DNA from: CAYZJD01 sp964478455
GTDB lineage: Bacteria; Acidobacteriota; Terriglobia; Bryobacterales; Bryobacteraceae
Length of the DNA stretch: 16,084 bases
Assembly: GCA_964478455.1 (NCBI GenBank)
Contig: CAYZJD010000065.1
Location: 1-16,084, forward strand
Direction of reading: 5' to 3'
Below are positions 12,891-16,084 of the stretch, piece after piece. The position numbers and the translations under genes were made by a program. The notes below the pieces were generated by a model. The model searched no databases. It had not been told where the DNA came from and worked only from the letters and a program-made list of their open reading frames with translations. Positions within the stretch are counted from its first letter, which is position 1; every line of letters begins with the position of its first letter.

Positions 12891-14099
12891 ATGAGCCGAT
12901 ACCTCGCAGCGATGTTGGCCTCCGCCCTGAGCCTGTGCGGGGCGGACGATGGATTCGTCCCGCTTTTCGACGGTAAGACACTGAGAGGGTGGGAGGTTTG
13001 TAACGGGTACGCAACGTATCAGGTTGAGGACGGAGCCATCGTCGGCACGACCGCCGAGGGCAGCCCCAACACCTTCCTCTGCACCAAGAAGGAGTACGGC
13101 GACTTCATTCTCGAGTTTGAAGTCAAGGTAGACCCAGCGCTGAATTCCGGCGTGCAGATCCGGAGCCATCGCTACCCGGCGGACACCGTGGTCCGGGTCG
13201 TCGAAAACGGCAAGGTAGTGGAGCACAAGCAGGAAGCCGGGAGGTTCTACGGCTACCAGGTAGAGATATCGAACGAGGCGAGCGCCACATCGGGAGGGAT
13301 CTATGATGAGGCGCGGCGCGGCTGGCTGCACGACATCTCTTCCGACCCACAGGCCCGCGTGGCGTTCAAGGATAACGAGTGGAACCGGTACCGCGTCGCC
13401 GCGGTGGGGGATTCGATCAAGACGTGGGTGAACGGCGTCCCCTGCGCGGACCTGGTGGATCCGCTCGACCAGTCGGGGTTCATCGGATTGCAGGTGCACG
13501 CGATCGAAGGCAGCCGGCGCCTGCAAGTGCGCTGGCGGAACATCCGCATTAAGGATCAGGGCCGGCACGTCTGGAGGCGGGTGTGGGACGGGAAAACGCT
13601 CAACGGCTGGACCAAAAGGGGCGGCGGCGCCTGGACGATCGAGGACGGCGCGCTGCACGCCGTGGGGACGACCGCCGATCCGCGCGTCGGATTCCTGGTG
13701 AGCGACCGCGACTTTGGCGATGTCACCGCGCGGATCCAGTTGAAGATCCTGAAGGGCAATAGCGGCTTCTTCCTGCGTGCCGACAAGGAGACTCTGGCGG
13801 CTTACGAAGTGGAGATCGGCGCTGACAAGCGCACGGGCGGCTTCTGGGAGACCGGCGGCCGGAACTGGGTTACCGGGCCGGAGGACAACCTCGCAGTGAA
13901 AGCAGGCGAGTGGAATGAGATGACCGCGTCCCTCAACGGCCACCGGATCGTGTTCCACGTCAACGGCATGAAGACCGTGGACCTGGCGAACGATACAGCC
14001 GGGCGGATCGAGGGGCGCCTGGCGTTACAGGTTCATGGGAAGTGGGACACGGACGTCTGGTTCAAGGACATCGAGGTCCTGGAGCCGGAGCGGAAGTAG
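12891..14099 (+). CDS. Exported protein with two DUF1080 (3-keto-disaccharide hydrolase-type) domains
   Basis: A 402-residue exported protein with a Sec-type signal (MSRYLAAMLASALSLCGA; the cysteine lacks a proper lipobox) and two DUF1080 concanavalin-like beta-sandwich domains. Domain 1 (about 21-220) starts FVPLFDGKTLRGW and has YQVEDGAIVG, NSGVQIRSH and GWLHD. Domain 2 (about 226-402) starts WRRVWDGKTLNGW and has WTIEDGALHAVG, GNSGFFLRAD and DVWFKDIEVLE. DUF1080 proteins are now often named 3-keto-disaccharide hydrolases, after members that cleave 3-keto-glycosides; many have only been inferred. Domain 1 keeps the longer loops with the Tyr-Gln-Val-Glu-Ile segment (YGYQVEIS), while domain 2 is shorter, so only one may be catalytic. 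The ATG at 12891 is preceded by a -10-like TACTAT, not a ribosome-binding site. It lies between two Tat-type enzymes. Confidence 0.88.
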   Translation: MSRYLAAMLASALSLCGADDGFVPLFDGKTLRGWEVCNGYATYQVEDGAIVGTTAEGSPNTFLCTKKEYGDFILEFEVKVDPALNSGVQIRSHRYPADTVVRVVENGKVVEHKQEAGRFYGYQVEISNEASATSGGIYDEARRGWLHDISSDPQARVAFKDNEWNRYRVAAVGDSIKTWVNGVPCADLVDPLDQSGFIGLQVHAIEGSRRLQVRWRNIRIKDQGRHVWRRVWDGKTLNGWTKRGGGAWTIEDGALHAVGTTADPRVGFLVSDRDFGDVTARIQLKILKGNSGFFLRADKETLAAYEVEIGADKRTGGFWETGGRNWVTGPEDNLAVKAGEWNEMTASLNGHRIVFHVNGMKTVDLANDTAGRIEGRLALQVHGKWDTDVWFKDIEVLEPERK

Positions 14100-14155
14100 C
14101 CGCTTCCCGGCCGGGGTTGTCTAACGCTAGACTGAAGGACCGGAGAAGAGCCCCC

Positions 14156-15355
14156 ATGTCCAACCGTAGACGTTTCCTCCAAACACTGTCCAGCGTTCCG
14201 CTCATCGGCGGCGCGCTGTCGTCTTCGGCGCGGCCCTTGATGGCCGCGGCGAAGCGCGACTACTTCAAGGAACTCGGGGTTCGCCCGCTGATCAACGCGG
14301 CCGGCACTTACACGTTCCTCACCGCTTCCCTCATGCCGCCCGAGGCGGTGGAGGCGTGGACCTACGCCTCGAAACGTTTCGTCCGCCTCGACGAGCTGCA
14401 TGACGCCGTCGGCCGGCGCATCGCCGAGTTGCTCGGCGCCGAAGCCGCCATGGTGACCGCCGGCGCCGCCTCCGCCCTCACGCTCGGCACGGCTGCCTGC
14501 CTCACCGGCAAGAACCCGGACTTCATCCAACGCCTGCCCGACATCACCGGCATGAAGAGCGAGGTGATCATCCAGAAGTCGCACCGCTTCGGCTACGACC
14601 ACGCGGTTCGCAACTGCGGCATCCGCTTGATTGAAGTCGAAACGCGCGACGAGCTGGAACGCGCGGTCAATGAGCGGACCGCCATGATGCTGTTCCCGAA
14701 CTTCCTGGATAACGCCGGTCAAATCAAAGCGGCCGAATTCGCCGAATTGGGCCGGAAGCACAACGTGCCGACGTTCATCGACTGCGCGGCTGACGTTCCG
14801 CCGGTCGACAACCTGACCAAGTTCATCAAACTCGGTTATTCGCTGGTGACGTTCTCCGGGGGCAAGGGGTTGTGCGGCCCCCAGAGCGCCGGACTGTTGT
14901 ACGGCCGGAAGGACCTGATCGAAGCGGCGCGCCTGAACACCTCGCCGAACAGCGACACCATCGGCCGCGGCATGAAAGTGAACAAGGAGGAGATGCTCGC
15001 CATGCTGGTCGCCCTCGAGTTGTACTTGAGGCGCGACCACCAGGCCGACTGGCGGGAGTGGGAAAAGCGCGTCAAGCTGATCGCCGACACCGTCGGTCCC
15101 ATGAGGGGGATTCAGACTGAGAGATACGTTCCGGAAATCGCCAACGCCGTGCCGCACCTCCGTATCAAGTGGGACCAGACCGTGCTGCGCATTACGCCGG
15201 AGGAAGTCGCCAAGAGGCTGCGCGAGGGGGAGCCGTCCATCGAACTGGTGCCCGGCGCGAAGGAACACTTGCAGGTGGCGGTCTGGATGCTCCAACCGGG
15301 CGAGGCCCAGATCGTAGCGCGGCGCCTGCGCGAGGTGCTGCGGTCAGCGTCCTGA
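14156..15355 (+). CDS. SelA-like (DgaE-type) PLP-dependent enzyme with Tat signal
   Basis: A 399-residue PLP enzyme of the selenocysteine synthase/D-glucosaminate-6-phosphate ammonia-lyase superfamily. The Schiff-base lysine is expected at Lys237 in FSGGKGLCGPQSAG, with cofactor Asp209 in TFIDCAAD and the early LINAAGTYTFLT motif (45-56). The N-terminus MSNRRRFLQTLSSVPLIGGA is a clear twin-arginine signal, so this is probably a folded, cofactor-loaded periplasmic enzyme and not a tRNA-Sec enzyme, which must be cytoplasmic. Family members of this type catalyse eliminations or additions on hydroxy- or amino acids; the substrate is unknown. ATG 14156 starts the Tat signal, with a GGAGAAGAG tract upstream and TAGACT further up. 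It follows the DUF1080 gene by 56 bp and may share its transcript. Confidence 0.87.
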   Translation: MSNRRRFLQTLSSVPLIGGALSSSARPLMAAAKRDYFKELGVRPLINAAGTYTFLTASLMPPEAVEAWTYASKRFVRLDELHDAVGRRIAELLGAEAAMVTAGAASALTLGTAACLTGKNPDFIQRLPDITGMKSEVIIQKSHRFGYDHAVRNCGIRLIEVETRDELERAVNERTAMMLFPNFLDNAGQIKAAEFAELGRKHNVPTFIDCAADVPPVDNLTKFIKLGYSLVTFSGGKGLCGPQSAGLLYGRKDLIEAARLNTSPNSDTIGRGMKVNKEEMLAMLVALELYLRRDHQADWREWEKRVKLIADTVGPMRGIQTERYVPEIANAVPHLRIKWDQTVLRITPEEVAKRLREGEPSIELVPGAKEHLQVAVWMLQPGEAQIVARRLREVLRSAS

Positions 15356-15419
15356 GTAGCGCCGCGCTGCCCAGGAAGGTTGGCTGAGCCGCTCGCCTCC
15401 ACCTCGGTAACCGCGTGCG

Positions 15420-16034
15420 CTACTCATCCGCGGCGGAAACCGCGGCTTCGATGACGCCGTACTCCTCGAGCAGGCCGACGATGTCGAGAATCTCAGCGGC
15501 ATGGTCCGGGCCCACGCCGGCCCGCTCCATGATGTCCGCGATGCTCCGGGGCCGCGCGGTGGGAAACGGCAGGTGGTACAGAAACTTGCCCTGCGCCTCC
15601 GTGAGACTGATCTTGCGCTCCTGCCTTTCCCGGCCATTCCCCGTCCATATCGCGACGCTCCCGAAATACTGGTGATACCGGGCCGTGGAGAACCGGGCGC
15701 CGGAATCTCTCTTTTCGCGGATCTCTCGTGCCAGCTTCCCTTCGGGCTTCTTCTCGCGGTAGAGTTCCGCCAGGTCGATGTCTAGCGTAATCCTTTGGCA
15801 CTTCAAAGAGTAGCGGAAGTACGGCCGCTTCTTCTCGGCGACCTCCTCCTTGTCCAGAACGCCCAACGAGGCCATCGCTTCCAGGAACTCCTGGACCGTC
15901 TGGATGTGCAGGTTGAGCCGGGAGGCAGCCTCCGAGGCTGAGATGCTCTTGTAGTTGACGAGCAGCCGGAACAGATCCTGGGCGTAGTCCTTGGCAAGAA
16001 GTCCTCCGAGTCTGGCTGCGTGCTGGAAATCCAC
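15420..16034 (-). CDS. Winged-helix DNA-binding protein, probable regulator
   Basis: A 204-residue cytoplasmic protein starting with GTG. Residues 20-80 form a winged helix-turn-helix (LFRLLVNYKSISASEAASRLNLHIQTVQEFLEAMASLGVLDKEEV, then the wing KKRPYFRYSLKCQRITLDI), like ArsR/MarR-type regulators. A basic linker (about 90-140, rich in Arg/Lys/Glu) leads to a second helical segment (SLTEAQGKFLYHLPFP, RSIADIMERAGVGPDHAAEILDIVGLLEEYGVIE) that also has the look of a small winged-helix domain. No ligand-binding or catalytic motif is visible. It is convergent with the SelA-like gene, 64 bp apart. It could regulate the exported enzyme group, but there is no direct sign of that. An AGAAG tract 3 nt before the GTG is a weak ribosome-binding site. 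Confidence 0.72.
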   Translation of the reverse strand: MDFQHAARLGGLLAKDYAQDLFRLLVNYKSISASEAASRLNLHIQTVQEFLEAMASLGVLDKEEVAEKKRPYFRYSLKCQRITLDIDLAELYREKKPEGKLAREIREKRDSGARFSTARYHQYFGSVAIWTGNGRERQERKISLTEAQGKFLYHLPFPTARPRSIADIMERAGVGPDHAAEILDIVGLLEEYGVIEAAVSAADE

Positions 16035-16084
16035 GGTCTTCTAGGAAAAGGCGCTTAGCCGGAGCGCGTTCATCCGGTCGATGA

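Noticed and set aside
12881..12976. 31-codon ORF starting ATG at 12881 behind a GGGGGAGG tract
   Set aside because: It overlaps the DUF1080 start in another frame, has no protein-like features, and the ribosome-site spacing is long. A leader peptide is conceivable but unsupported.
14033..15295. 420-residue minus-strand open frame
   Set aside because: It is the shadow of the SelA-like gene, His/Gly/Arg-rich with no motif; the plus-strand gene has clear homology.
14156..15355. Selenocysteine synthase (SelA) function
   Set aside because: The Tat signal puts the protein outside the cytoplasm and no tRNA-Sec or selB is present in the window; only the fold family is retained.
15356..15423. GTAGCGC / GCGCTAC inverted repeat between the SelA-like and winged-helix genes
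   Set aside because: The arms are only 7 bp with a loop of over 50 bases; weak as a terminator and possibly chance in GC-rich DNA.
16041..16084. Possible C-terminal tail (IDRMNALRLSAFS, then stop) of another minus-strand gene at the right edge
   Set aside because: Only 14 codons are available, with no independent support.

Overview
The window is a 16 kb high-GC piece of bacterial chromosome, most likely from an Acidobacteriota of the Bryobacterales/Solibacter group. The best taxonomic marker is the C-terminal third of the large glycosidase-like protein at 2346-4637, which looks like the TIGR03437 domain abundant in Solibacter and relatives. The dense long shadow ORFs, many Tat/Sec-exported enzymes and DUF1080 protein also fit that group. 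The assignment is an inference. The first 33 bases are not genomic: they are an Illumina Nextera adapter ending in the Tn5 mosaic end, so the left-most gene is cut by a contig end.

Layout. (1) 34-4637 looks like a glycan-use region: a minus-strand pair (exported CBM9-like protein, then a phosphohexomutase cut by the contig edge) diverges over 30 bp from a plus-strand pair (exported alpha/beta hydrolase, then an exported GH5-like protein). (2) 4652-6410 is a minus-strand pair, a YcbL/GloB-type metallo-hydrolase followed by a DegT-family aminotransferase. (3) 6464-7414 encodes a YgfZ-like folate-binding protein, convergent with the sulfur operon; the two 3' ends share a 28-bp perfect inverted repeat. 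(4) 7419-9566, read leftward, is an overlapping operon of cysH (Fe-S type APS/PAPS reductase), cysC (APS kinase) and a PHP phosphoesterase of the YciV/RNase AM type that could remove the by-product pAp. (5) 9660-10341 is a VapBC-type toxin-antitoxin pair. (6) 10364-10972 is an exported protein of unknown function. (7) 11084-15355 holds three consecutive exported proteins: a Tat-type lactate-racemase (LarA) homologue that keeps the residues spaced as in the nickel-pincer site, a tandem DUF1080 protein, and a Tat-type SelA-fold PLP enzyme. (8) 15420-16034 is a winged-helix protein.

The most interesting items are the exported LarA/DUF1080/SelA-like group, the PHP enzyme fused by overlap into a cysHC operon, and the long inverted repeat that appears to have rewritten the C-terminus of the YgfZ-like protein. 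Several genes have a -10-like hexamer only 6-10 nt before the start codon, suggesting leaderless or very short-leader mRNAs. No rRNA, tRNA, CRISPR array or insertion sequence was seen. The only gene-free stretch over 300 bases is 12431-12890, which carries a short fragment resembling a response-regulator receiver domain.
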